Below, piece after piece: positions 1 through 5,741 of a DNA stretch of 8,279 bases. A model generated the notes under the pieces. The model saw only the letters and a program-made list of their open reading frames with translations, was not told the origin of the DNA and did no database searches. The DNA comes from RGIG6904 sp024680835 (GTDB lineage: Bacteria > Bacillota > Clostridia > Lachnospirales > Lachnospiraceae), in the NCBI GenBank assembly GCA_024680835.1, contig JAILBP010000205.1:1-8279 (forward strand), read 5' to 3'. How positions within the stretch are numbered: position 1 is the stretch's first letter; each line of letters starts with the position of its first letter. The position numbers and the translations under genes were made by a program.

Positions 1-215
1 CCGCAGACAAGCCCCAGTTCGGCAAACTGTCTTTCATATGCTGAAAGCTCATAGATGCGCTTTCTCTCCGCCTCAAGCTTTTCAAGGCGCTTTACCGCAG
101 AAGCAACCAGCTTTCTAACGCCGTCCCTCTCATCTTCGGAAAACTCTTCTATCAATTCCGGCAGAGCATTATCCTCCGCTTTATTAAGGATTTCTTTTAT
201 CTCTGATATCTTCAT
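1..215 (-). CDS. rnhB: Ribonuclease HII, N-terminal part (runs off the left edge)
   Basis: Seventy-one complete codons are visible from the ATG at 215 to the window edge. RNase HII cleaves the RNA strand of RNA:DNA hybrids and nicks at single ribonucleotides in DNA; it is cytoplasmic. The visible part is the charged helical extension typical of Firmicute RnhB: residues 44-71 include RLEKLEAERKRIYELS, then AYERQFAELG, then LVC. In the family this leads directly into the catalytic IDEVGRGPLAG block, which would start just past the window edge. The catalytic acidic residues are therefore not visible. The start is supported by GGAGAA six bases upstream, overlapping the lepB stop region. The gene begins 10 bases after that stop, so it is the last visible gene of the lepB-rbgA-lepB operon, a common clostridial order. 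The identification rests on the N-terminal extension plus context. Confidence 0.85.
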   Translation of the reverse strand, partial: MKISEIKEILNKAEDNALPELIEEFSEDERDGVRKLVASAVKRLEKLEAERKRIYELSAYERQFAELGLVC

Positions 216-225
216 AAATTCTCCG

Positions 226-789
226 TCACTCAACCGCTCCGAAACTTGAAAAAGGAGTCAGTCTCCAGAATACGATTCCCTTTATCCTCTTGAGATCGAC
301 CGTTGCGATCTTGGGATCCCTGCTGTCCATGGAATTATTGCGGTTGTCGCCCAACACAAAGTACTCGTCCTCACCCAGGGTTATAGCATTGACTGCAATA
401 CCCGGATCCGAGATCTTCTCCAGTCCGTAATGCTCGTTCAACACCTGCCCGTCAATAAATATTGTGCCGTACCGGTCTATGTTCACCGTCTCACCCGGCA
501 AACCTATGACCCTCTTGATAAGGTAAGTGTCCGTATCATAAGCATACTTAAACACCACGATGTCAAACCGGTCAATATCTCCCGTATAATGCGCCAGCGG
601 ACATACGAAAAGATTATCATCATCATACAGGGTCTCATTCATGGAATCGCCGTCCACTATGACCCGCTGCAGAAGAAACGTCCTGACGGCAAAAGCCAGC
701 GCCAGCACTATAGCCACATATATCAGAAGCCCAAGCGCCCTTTTAAAGAATCCCCTGATATCAAATTGTCTAATACGGTTCTCTTCCAT
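226..789 (-). CDS. lepB: Signal peptidase I (classical type)
   Basis: Membrane-bound serine protease that removes signal peptides from exported proteins at the outer face of the membrane. With the ATG at 789 the protein is 187 aa, a usual Gram-positive length. One membrane segment spans about residues 18-40, after a short charged cytoplasmic tail. The catalytic serine is Ser49 in DGDSMNETL and the general-base lysine is Lys92 in YLIKRVIGLPGE. The conserved GDNRNNSMDSRD box is at 147-158. The family pattern is SMxPTL; here proline is replaced by glutamate, which is unusual. An alternative TTG at 795 would add two residues, but GGAAAGAG at 797-804 sits 7 bases from the ATG and only 1 base from the TTG, so I chose the ATG. 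The start lies 2 bases after the rbgA stop, suggesting translational coupling. A second, dissimilar signal peptidase is encoded two genes upstream. Confidence 0.93.
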   Translation of the reverse strand: MEENRIRQFDIRGFFKRALGLLIYVAIVLALAFAVRTFLLQRVIVDGDSMNETLYDDDNLFVCPLAHYTGDIDRFDIVVFKYAYDTDTYLIKRVIGLPGETVNIDRYGTIFIDGQVLNEHYGLEKISDPGIAVNAITLGEDEYFVLGDNRNNSMDSRDPKIATVDLKRIKGIVFWRLTPFSSFGAVE

Positions 790-791
790 GC

Positions 792-1628
792 TCAAACTCT
801 TTCCAATGTGATCCGCCCTATGGCGCCTTTCCTGAAATCATCCAAAACACATGCCGCGGCCTTCGAGATATCCACCTCTCCGCCGCTCTTTATACATCCA
901 CGGCTCACCGCTATCTGTGACAGCCATTCTATCCGGTCATCACCTTTAATATCATATTTTTGCAGCAAAAGCTCCTCATGGCTCTCCGCCAGCTTCTCCA
1001 GCAAGATGAGTGCCAGTTCCTCAAGGTTGATGATATCGTCTTTTATGGAGCCGCAGATAGCCAGATTGATGCCCACTGACTTATCCGAAAACTTGGGCCA
1101 CAGTATACCCGGCGTATCCAGAAGATCCAGCGTCTTATCCACATGGATCCACTGTTTTCCCTTTGTGACACCCGGTTTATTACCGGTCTTTGCGGAAGCT
1201 TTTCTGCAAAATGAGTTTATGAAAGTGGATTTTCCGGAATTAGGTATCCCCACCACCATGGCTCTCACCGGACGGTTCTTTATGCCCCGCTTCAAGTCCC
1301 TCTCCATCTTCTCCCTGCACACGGTCTGAATGGCATCCGTAACTGCCCGTATCCCCTCTCTGGTACGGGCATCCATGGGAACGGCAAAGATCCCTTTTTG
1401 CTTAAAATATTCCGAAAATTCTGATGTCACCCGCTCATCGGCCAGATCAGACTTATTCAGGATGATGATACGCTTTTTTGAACCCGCTATATCATCGATA
1501 TCGGGATTCCTGCTGGACAGAGGGATTCTGGCATCGCAGACCTCTATCACCAGATCCACCAGCTTGATATCCTCCAACATTGCCCGTTTTGCTTTTGTCA
1601 TGTGTCCGGGGTACCACTGCAGTTCCAT
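792..1628 (-). CDS. rbgA: Ribosome biogenesis GTPase RbgA (YlqF)
   Basis: Circularly permuted GTPase that acts in late assembly of the 50S ribosomal subunit; in Bacillus subtilis it is needed for correct incorporation of late proteins such as uL16. The 278 aa length is typical. The N-terminal signature WYPGHMTKAKR is at residues 5-15. The motif order shows the permutation: a DAR motif at 32-34 and G4 NKSD at 58-61 come before G1 GIPNSGKST (127-135), the G2 threonine in GVT (153-155) and G3 DTPG (171-174). The C-terminal region from about 200 is the helical RNA-binding domain. The ATG at 1628 starts exactly at the family N-terminus. The Shine-Dalgarno sequence (AGGACAGG, about 10 bases upstream) is modest. 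It starts 16 bases after the upstream lepB stop and ends 2 bases before the downstream lepB. The neighbourhood with signal peptidase and RNase HII is the usual Firmicute one. Confidence 0.96.
   Translation of the reverse strand: MELQWYPGHMTKAKRAMLEDIKLVDLVIEVCDARIPLSSRNPDIDDIAGSKKRIIILNKSDLADERVTSEFSEYFKQKGIFAVPMDARTREGIRAVTDAIQTVCREKMERDLKRGIKNRPVRAMVVGIPNSGKSTFINSFCRKASAKTGNKPGVTKGKQWIHVDKTLDLLDTPGILWPKFSDKSVGINLAICGSIKDDIINLEELALILLEKLAESHEELLLQKYDIKGDDRIEWLSQIAVSRGCIKSGGEVDISKAAACVLDDFRKGAIGRITLERV
797..804 (-). promoter_or_regulatory. Ribosome binding site deciding the lepB start
   Basis: GGAAAGAG lies inside the last codons of rbgA, 7 bases before the ATG at 789. It is too close to the in-frame TTG at 795 to serve that codon, so it favours the ATG. 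Confidence 0.6.
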
Positions 1629-1644
1629 ATTTTGCTAACCTGTC

Positions 1645-2229
1645 CTATCGAACCGGGGAGACAGAAGTTATACCTGCCGCCCTCAGCCAAACCTTTCCGA
1701 AAATATACTCTTTTTTCACGAATCCGATATTCTCATACCGGCTGTCCTCGCTGCCCGTGGTGTGGTCGCTCAGAACAAAATACTCATCGTCTCCCATGGT
1801 CAGCTCTTCCGCTGCCAATCCACTCTCATCTATGGATATGGAAAGATATTTGTTGGTATATATCTCACCGTTCACATAACAGACTCCATCGGCGATCTTC
1901 ACCGTATCTCCGGGACCTGCCACCACTCGCTTAACATAGAGGTGCGTCTTGGTGTTGCCGTTGGGATAGAAAGCGATGATATCTCCGCCTGACGGATTTA
2001 CCAGACCATAGGAAAGCCTGTCTATGAACAGTATATCTCCCTCCCTTATCTGTGGGGACATGGAGTTTCCCATGGCAAAGATCTGATTTCCGAAAAAAAA
2101 CACTGCCACATATGCCGACACTATGACCGCTATCAGCTCGAAAGCCGACACCAACACCCATCTCACCATGGAGACATTTATCTTTTTATTCCTCTCTCTG
2201 AAGCTTAAGCCTTTGTTTTTCTTCTTCAT
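1645..2229 (-). CDS. lepB: Signal peptidase I, divergent second copy
   Basis: Second type I signal peptidase, 194 aa, first gene of the operon. A lysine/arginine-rich cytoplasmic tail (residues 1-23) precedes one membrane segment at about 24-47. The catalytic serine is Ser56 in MGNSMSPQI and the general-base lysine is Lys100 in LYVKRVVAGPGDTV, so it is the Ser/Lys bacterial type rather than the Ser/His type of spores and eukaryotes. The box that usually reads GDNRxxSxDSR is altered to SDHTTGSEDSR (154-164): the Asp and the final DSR are kept, the rest is not. It is clearly different from the classical copy two genes downstream, so it is not a recent duplicate, and it may have a different substrate range (inference). 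The ATG at 2229 has a weak ribosome binding site (GGAATT). A good promoter lies about 60 bases upstream. Confidence 0.92.
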   Translation of the reverse strand: MKKKNKGLSFRERNKKINVSMVRWVLVSAFELIAVIVSAYVAVFFFGNQIFAMGNSMSPQIREGDILFIDRLSYGLVNPSGGDIIAFYPNGNTKTHLYVKRVVAGPGDTVKIADGVCYVNGEIYTNKYLSISIDESGLAAEELTMGDDEYFVLSDHTTGSEDSRYENIGFVKKEYIFGKVWLRAAGITSVSPVR

Positions 2230-2287
2230 CGCAATTCCAACGCTACCGTAAAATACTGAAATCCGTGACTATCGCACACTCCGTTAC

Positions 2288-2316
2288 ATTTTACCATAAT
2301 GCGCTTTTTATTTCAA
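2288..2316 (-). promoter_or_regulatory. Promoter of the lepB-rbgA-lepB-rnhB operon
   Basis: TTGAAA (2311-2316), a spacer of exactly 17 bases, then TAAAAT (2288-2293), each one mismatch from the sigma-A consensus. Transcription would start near 2281 and leave a leader of about 50 bases before lepB. The -35 box begins right at the end of the rpsT terminator T-run. Confidence 0.75.
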
Positions 2317-2317
2317 T

Positions 2318-2345
2318 AAAAAAGCAGGGAACTCATTCCCTGCTT
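2318..2345 (-). terminator. Rho-independent terminator of rpsT
   Basis: A 10-bp perfect stem (AAGCAGGGAA / TTCCCTGCTT, arms 2336-2345 and 2322-2331) with a 4-base loop, followed by a T-run on the minus strand. It begins about 30 bases after the rpsT stop. Confidence 0.93.
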
Positions 2346-2375
2346 GAAAGTACATATTACGCGGATAACCAAGTC

Positions 2376-2645
2376 CTACTCAGCATCCATTTTGTTAACC
2401 CTGGCAGTAAGTCTTGATACCTTACGGGCAGTGTTATTCTTATGGTATACGCCCTTTGATCCGGCTTTGTTGATCTTTCCGATCGCATCTGTAAGAGCTG
2501 TGGTGGCAGCAGCCTTGTCACCTGTAGCTATAGCAGCATCAACCTTCTTAATGGCGGTCTTAACACCTGTCCTGATGGATTTATTTCTGGCAGCTTTCTT
2601 AGCAGAAACCAGTATCCTCTTCTTTGCAGATTTGATATTTGCCAT
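2376..2645 (-). CDS. rpsT: 30S ribosomal protein bS20
   Basis: Primary-binding protein of the small ribosomal subunit; it binds 16S rRNA early in 30S assembly. The 89 aa length is normal. The sequence starts MANIKSAKKRI and is rich in Lys, Arg and Ala throughout, with the family features KKAARNKSIRTGVKTAIKK (16-34) and a C-terminal helix including GVYHKNNTARKVSRL (65-79). An excellent ribosome binding site, AAGGAGGTG at 2654-2662, lies 8 bases before the ATG. It is a single-gene unit with its own near-consensus promoter, a leader of about 115 bases that can form several hairpins, and its own terminator. Ribosomal protein genes are often autoregulated through such leaders; whether this one is cannot be told from sequence alone. 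Confidence 0.97.
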   Translation of the reverse strand: MANIKSAKKRILVSAKKAARNKSIRTGVKTAIKKVDAAIATGDKAAATTALTDAIGKINKAGSKGVYHKNNTARKVSRLTARVNKMDAE

Positions 2646-2676
2646 CTTGTGTGCACCTCCTTCTTGAAATATTTTT

Positions 2677-2755
2677 GACTGTCAAACAGTCTGTGGCTGT
2701 CTAAAACAGTCATCGATGTTTCGATATGCACATGACAAGAGACACGGTTTTGTCA
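2677..2755 (-). promoter_or_regulatory. Structured leader of the rpsT mRNA (possible autoregulatory element)
   Basis: Four small inverted repeats follow each other in transcript order: TGACAA/TTGTCA (arms 2750-2755 and 2733-2738), ATCGA/TCGAT with a 4-base loop (2712-2725), CTGT/ACAG (2697-2709) and GACTGT/ACAGTC with a 3-base loop (2677-2691). The last two share the same arm sequence, so GACTGT of one can pair with ACAGTC of the other, giving alternative folds. The element ends 14 bases before the Shine-Dalgarno sequence. That it is regulatory is inference; no run of U follows a hairpin, so it is not an obvious attenuator. Confidence 0.45.
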
Positions 2756-2768
2756 CGCATACCGTGAT

Positions 2769-2797
2769 ATGATAAACCATGTTTTATGTCTTGTCAA
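2769..2797 (-). promoter_or_regulatory. Strong promoter of rpsT with A/T-rich upstream tract
   Basis: Perfect -35 TTGACA (2792-2797), 17-base spacer, and -10 TATCAT (2769-2774, one mismatch). Directly upstream (about 2798-2826) is a tract of T-runs that resembles an UP element, as expected of a highly expressed ribosomal protein gene. The tract extends to the end of aroC. Confidence 0.88.
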
Positions 2798-2824
2798 GAA
2801 AAAATCAAAAATTCATCAAAAAAA

Positions 2825-3898
2825 TTATATACGGCTGTTTTTGCCTTCGAAAATGAGGTCAACCAACGCTATGGCGGCCATAGCTTCCACCACTACCACC
2901 GCTCTCGGCACGATCACCGGATCATGACGTCCCTTGATGGATAAGGTGATGTTCTCACCGTCTTTATTGACTGTGTGCTGTTCCATGGAAATTGATGGTG
3001 TGGGCTTTATGGCTGCCCTGAAGACTATATCGGATCCGTCACTTATACCGCCCAGTATTCCACCTGCGTGGTTGGTCTTTTTGTATATGGTGCCGGATAC
3101 GCACTCAAACTGGTCGTTATTGACAGAGCCGGGATTTAAAGACGCCAGAAATCCGTCTCCCACCTCGAAGCCCTTGACAGCGCCGATACTCATAATGGCA
3201 TATGCAAGCCTTGCATCCAGCTTGTCAAACACCGGCTCTCCCACTCCTGCAGGAACGCCTTTTATAATGCATTCCACAACGCCTCCGACGGAATCACCCT
3301 TTTCGATGCAGGAATCGAGATATTCCATTGCATCCTCTGCAGCTATGGGATCCGGCATGAAAAGCGGGTTATTCATGATCTCATTTATATCAAACCTGTC
3401 ATGTTCAACACTGATGGGTCCGATAGAATTGGCGTATGTTGTGAAGGATATCCCCATCTTCTCGAGGATCTTCTTGGCGACAGCTCCTGCCGCAACTCTG
3501 GCTGCTGTCTCTCTGCCGCTGGACCTTCCGCCTCCCCTGTAATCTCTGATACCAAATTTGGCATCAAAAGTATAATCTGCATGCCCCGGTCTGAAGCAAT
3601 TTGCTATATCACTGTAATCCTTGGACCTCTGATCCTGATTATATATCACTATGGCAATAGGTGTTCCCGTGGTTACTCCCTCGAATATCCCCGACAGAAA
3701 AACCGCCTTATCTGCCTCTTTCCTCTTGGTGCTGTATTGTGAATTAGAAGGCTTTCTGCGGTCCAGCATTATCTGTATATCTTTTTCCGTCAATTCAAGA
3801 CCTGCAGGGCACCCGTCTATCACCACGCCTATAGCCTCCCCATGGCTTTCTCCGAAAGTACTCACGCGGAAATTTGTTCCAAATACCGAACCTGACAT
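2825..3898 (-). CDS. aroC: Chorismate synthase
   Basis: Last step of the shikimate pathway: 5-enolpyruvylshikimate 3-phosphate to chorismate, the branch point to aromatic amino acids, folate and quinones. It needs reduced FMN and is cytosolic. The 357 aa length is typical of the bacterial enzyme. Motifs in order: FGESHG at 15-20 with an active-site histidine (His19), DRRKP at 46-50, RPGHAD at 103-108 with the second conserved histidine (His106), GGGRSSGRETAARVAAG at 122-138, GGISDGSDI at 283-291 and GRHDPVIVPRA at 323-333. The N-terminus starts at the family position, and AAGGAGGAG-type Shine-Dalgarno (3906-3914) lies 7 bases before the ATG. It appears to be transcribed alone from its own promoter. 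I see no terminator after the stop, so some transcription may continue into rpsT. Confidence 0.98.
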   Translation of the reverse strand: MSGSVFGTNFRVSTFGESHGEAIGVVIDGCPAGLELTEKDIQIMLDRRKPSNSQYSTKRKEADKAVFLSGIFEGVTTGTPIAIVIYNQDQRSKDYSDIANCFRPGHADYTFDAKFGIRDYRGGGRSSGRETAARVAAGAVAKKILEKMGISFTTYANSIGPISVEHDRFDINEIMNNPLFMPDPIAAEDAMEYLDSCIEKGDSVGGVVECIIKGVPAGVGEPVFDKLDARLAYAIMSIGAVKGFEVGDGFLASLNPGSVNNDQFECVSGTIYKKTNHAGGILGGISDGSDIVFRAAIKPTPSISMEQHTVNKDGENITLSIKGRHDPVIVPRAVVVVEAMAAIALVDLIFEGKNSRI

Positions 3899-3919
3899 AT
3901 CTATACTCCTCCTTAGACC

Positions 3920-3969
3920 GTGATGTTGCAGTGGGTTTTTGCCTGAATAATATCCCTTAATAACATCAC
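3920..3969 (-). promoter_or_regulatory. Long hairpin in the aroC leader
   Basis: A perfect 8-bp inverted repeat, GTGATGTT (3962-3969) and AACATCAC (3920-3927), is separated by 34 bases and would enclose almost the whole predicted 5' leader of aroC. The second arm ends 5 bases before the Shine-Dalgarno sequence. A small GGG/CCC pairing is possible inside. The arms are too far apart for a simple dimer operator, so an RNA structure is more likely. Its function is unknown and chance is not excluded. Confidence 0.4.
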
Positions 3970-3980
3970 ATTAGTTTAAA

Positions 3981-4009
3981 ATTTTATCACAGAAAGCTTA
4001 TCAAGACAA
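3981..4009 (-). promoter_or_regulatory. Promoter of aroC
   Basis: TTGTCT (4004-4009), 17-base spacer, TAAAAT (3981-3986). Predicted start near 3974, giving a leader of about 75 bases. The -35 box begins 2 bases after the T-run of the preceding terminator. Confidence 0.65.
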
Positions 4010-4010
4010 G

Positions 4011-4043
4011 AAAAAACTACCCATGACTTCAGGTCACGGGTAG
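4011..4043 (-). terminator. Rho-independent terminator of the isomerase gene
   Basis: An 11-bp stem with one G-U pair (CTACCCGTGAC, 4033-4043, with GTCATGGGTAG, 4017-4027), a 5-base loop and a run of six T on the minus strand (4011-4016). It lies about 60 bases after the isomerase stop and separates that unit from aroC. Confidence 0.93.
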
Positions 4044-4101
4044 TAATGCCATTCAAAAGAGTCGAAAACGATTGAACAGGTTAAAAACTCATTAAAACGA
4101 A

Positions 4102-5586
4102 CTAGAACGGATTCTCTGTCGGATAGGGCAGACTAGCCGGCTGGTTGTAGTTGATGTCCTCCATCGGAACACCGATGTACTTGAATACTTCGAAGAGAGC
4201 CTTTCCGAAATGTCCGAAAGCAACTGCTCCGTGGTGCGGATAGTTCTTCTGTACCAGTACGTGACGATAGAAACGTCCCATCTCTTTGATACCGAATACA
4301 CCTATGCCACCGAATGACTTTGTAGCAACCGGAAGAACCTCTCCCTGTGCAACGTAAGCTCTGATCTTAGCATCTGCAGTAGACTGAAGTCTGAAGAATG
4401 TGATATCGCCCGGTATAAGATCTCCCTCGAGAGTTCCGTTTGTAACCTCGATGGGAAGTGCTCTTGCCATGATCTTCTGATAACGCATCTCATGTGAGCA
4501 AAGCTTGCCTGTGCAGGTATTTCCGCAGTGGAAGCCCATGAATGTATCTGTGAGTGTATAATCGAACTTGCCCTCGATAGACTCTTTGTACATATCCTTC
4601 GGTACAGTGTTATTAATATCAAGAAGTGTAACAGCGTCCTCAGATACACAGGTACCGATGAACTCTGAAAGTGTTCCGTAGATATCAACCTCGCATGATA
4701 CCGGTATGCCTCTGCCTGTAAGACGAGAGTTTACATAGCAGGGAACAAAACCAAACATTGTCTGGAATGCAGGCCAGCACTTTGTAGTAAGGGTAACATA
4801 CTCTCTGTATCCCTTGTGTGCCTCAACCCAATCCACCAAAGTAAGCTCATACTGTGCAAGCTTCGGAAGGACTTCAGGTTTCTTATTACCTTCTACGCCA
4901 AGGTCTTTCTCCATATCTGCAACAACCTCGGGAATACGCGGGTCGTCTGCATGCTTAAGGAATGACTCGTAAAGATCAAGCTCAGAGTTCTCCTCGATCT
5001 CAACATTCAGATTGTAGAGCTGTTTGATCGGTGCATTACATGCAAGGAAGTTCTGAGGTCTCGGTCCGAATGATATGATCTTTAAGTTGTTGAGACCGAT
5101 AACGGCTCTTGCGATAGGCAGGAACTCTTTGATCATGTCAGCGCAGTCCTCTGCATCGCCTACCGGATACTCCGGAATGTAAGCATTTACGTTACGAAGT
5201 GCAAGGTTATAGCTTGCATTAAGGACGCCGCAATATGCATCGCCTCTGCCATCCATAAGGTCAGCCTGTGACTCCTCTGCAGCAGCAGCGATCATCTTCG
5301 GTCCGTCAAAATGCTTTGCCAGCAATGTCTCTGAAATCTCCGGTCCGAAGTTGCCCAGGAATACACAAAGCGCGTTACATCCGTTTGCCTTGATGTCCTC
5401 CAGTGCCTCTACCATCTGTGTCTCGCTCTCAACGATACATACAGGGCACTCATAGATATCAGCTGCATCATACTTTTTGGTATATGCATCTACAAGTGCT
5501 TTTCTTCTGTTTACGGCAAGAGACTCCGGAAAACAGTCGCGGCTCACTGCCACGATACCAACCTTTACCTTTGGAACATTTTTCAT
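4102..5586 (-). CDS. L-fucose/L-arabinose isomerase superfamily sugar isomerase (possible non-classical D-xylose isomerase)
   Basis: Predicted metal-dependent cytosolic aldose-ketose isomerase of 494 aa, in the family often annotated 'L-fucose isomerase and related proteins'. An N-terminal Rossmann-like part (VGIVAVSRDCFPESL from residue 9; LCVFLGNFGPE at 73-83) precedes the catalytic part. Likely metal ligands by family analogy are Glu299 in CEVDIYG, Asp323 in LLDINN and a histidine in the C-terminal PHHGAVAFGHFG stretch (His451/452). The FHCGNTCTG motif (352-360) is a family landmark. It lies 151 bases downstream of a clear xylulokinase, so the likely product is D-xylulose, which would make D-xylose (or D-lyxose) the substrate rather than fucose. 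From memory, a fucose-isomerase-like protein beside xylulokinase in Clostridium acetobutylicum was shown to be a xylose isomerase. Shine-Dalgarno GGGAGGT lies 8 bases before the ATG. Family assignment is firm; substrate is inference. Confidence 0.88.
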   Translation of the reverse strand: MKNVPKVKVGIVAVSRDCFPESLAVNRRKALVDAYTKKYDAADIYECPVCIVESETQMVEALEDIKANGCNALCVFLGNFGPEISETLLAKHFDGPKMIAAAAEESQADLMDGRGDAYCGVLNASYNLALRNVNAYIPEYPVGDAEDCADMIKEFLPIARAVIGLNNLKIISFGPRPQNFLACNAPIKQLYNLNVEIEENSELDLYESFLKHADDPRIPEVVADMEKDLGVEGNKKPEVLPKLAQYELTLVDWVEAHKGYREYVTLTTKCWPAFQTMFGFVPCYVNSRLTGRGIPVSCEVDIYGTLSEFIGTCVSEDAVTLLDINNTVPKDMYKESIEGKFDYTLTDTFMGFHCGNTCTGKLCSHEMRYQKIMARALPIEVTNGTLEGDLIPGDITFFRLQSTADAKIRAYVAQGEVLPVATKSFGGIGVFGIKEMGRFYRHVLVQKNYPHHGAVAFGHFGKALFEVFKYIGVPMEDINYNQPASLPYPTENPF

Positions 5587-5602
5587 CTTGGTTTACCTCC
5601 CA

Positions 5603-5620
5603 TTATCATTTAATTGATAA
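5603..5620. promoter_or_regulatory. Near-perfect 18-bp palindrome before the isomerase
   Basis: TTATCA-TTTAAT-TGATAA: outer arms of 6 bp are perfect and 16 of 18 positions are symmetric. It ends about one base from the Shine-Dalgarno sequence of the isomerase gene. It could be an operator or a weak mRNA hairpin. It is A/T-rich, so chance is a real alternative. Confidence 0.35.
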
Positions 5621-5668
5621 AAAATCTTAAAACTAAAATCGTTAACATTACTAAACTCTCTGAAAAGT

Positions 5669-5697
5669 ACTATATACGAAAACGAGCTCTGCGTAAA
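5669..5697 (-). promoter_or_regulatory. Candidate promoter P2 for the isomerase gene
   Basis: TTTACG (5692-5697), 17-base spacer, TATAGT (5669-5674). It has four and five matches to consensus. It would give a leader of about 75 bases. Confidence 0.35.
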
Positions 5698-5712
5698 CGG
5701 TAAAATTATTGC

Positions 5713-5741
5713 ATTATACCGGAAAATATTTAACTTTTCAG
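5713..5741 (-). promoter_or_regulatory. Candidate promoter P1 for the isomerase gene
   Basis: CTGAAA (5736-5741) overlaps the xylulokinase stop codon; after a 17-base spacer comes a perfect TATAAT (5713-5718). The isomerase could thus be transcribed separately as well as by read-through from xylB. No terminator is visible in the gap 5587-5737. Confidence 0.4.

Noticed and set aside
430..1329. Long plus-strand open frame of 299 codons
   Set aside because: It lies opposite lepB and rbgA, whose families and motifs are unmistakable; its translation has no recognisable domain and no ribosome binding site was evident.
2798..2824. Possible terminator of aroC in the T-rich tract after its stop
   Set aside because: There are T-runs but no stable GC-containing hairpin before them; the tract fits better as an A/T-rich upstream element of the rpsT promoter.
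2934..3542. Plus-strand open frame of 202 codons opposite aroC
   Set aside because: Shadow of the chorismate synthase reading frame; the protein is low-complexity Ser/Pro-rich with no family resemblance.
5587..5737. Catabolite-repression (cre) or ROK-type XylR operator in the gap before the isomerase
   Set aside because: I looked for TGWAANCGNTNWCA-like and inverted AGTTTGTTT-like sequences there and saw no convincing match.
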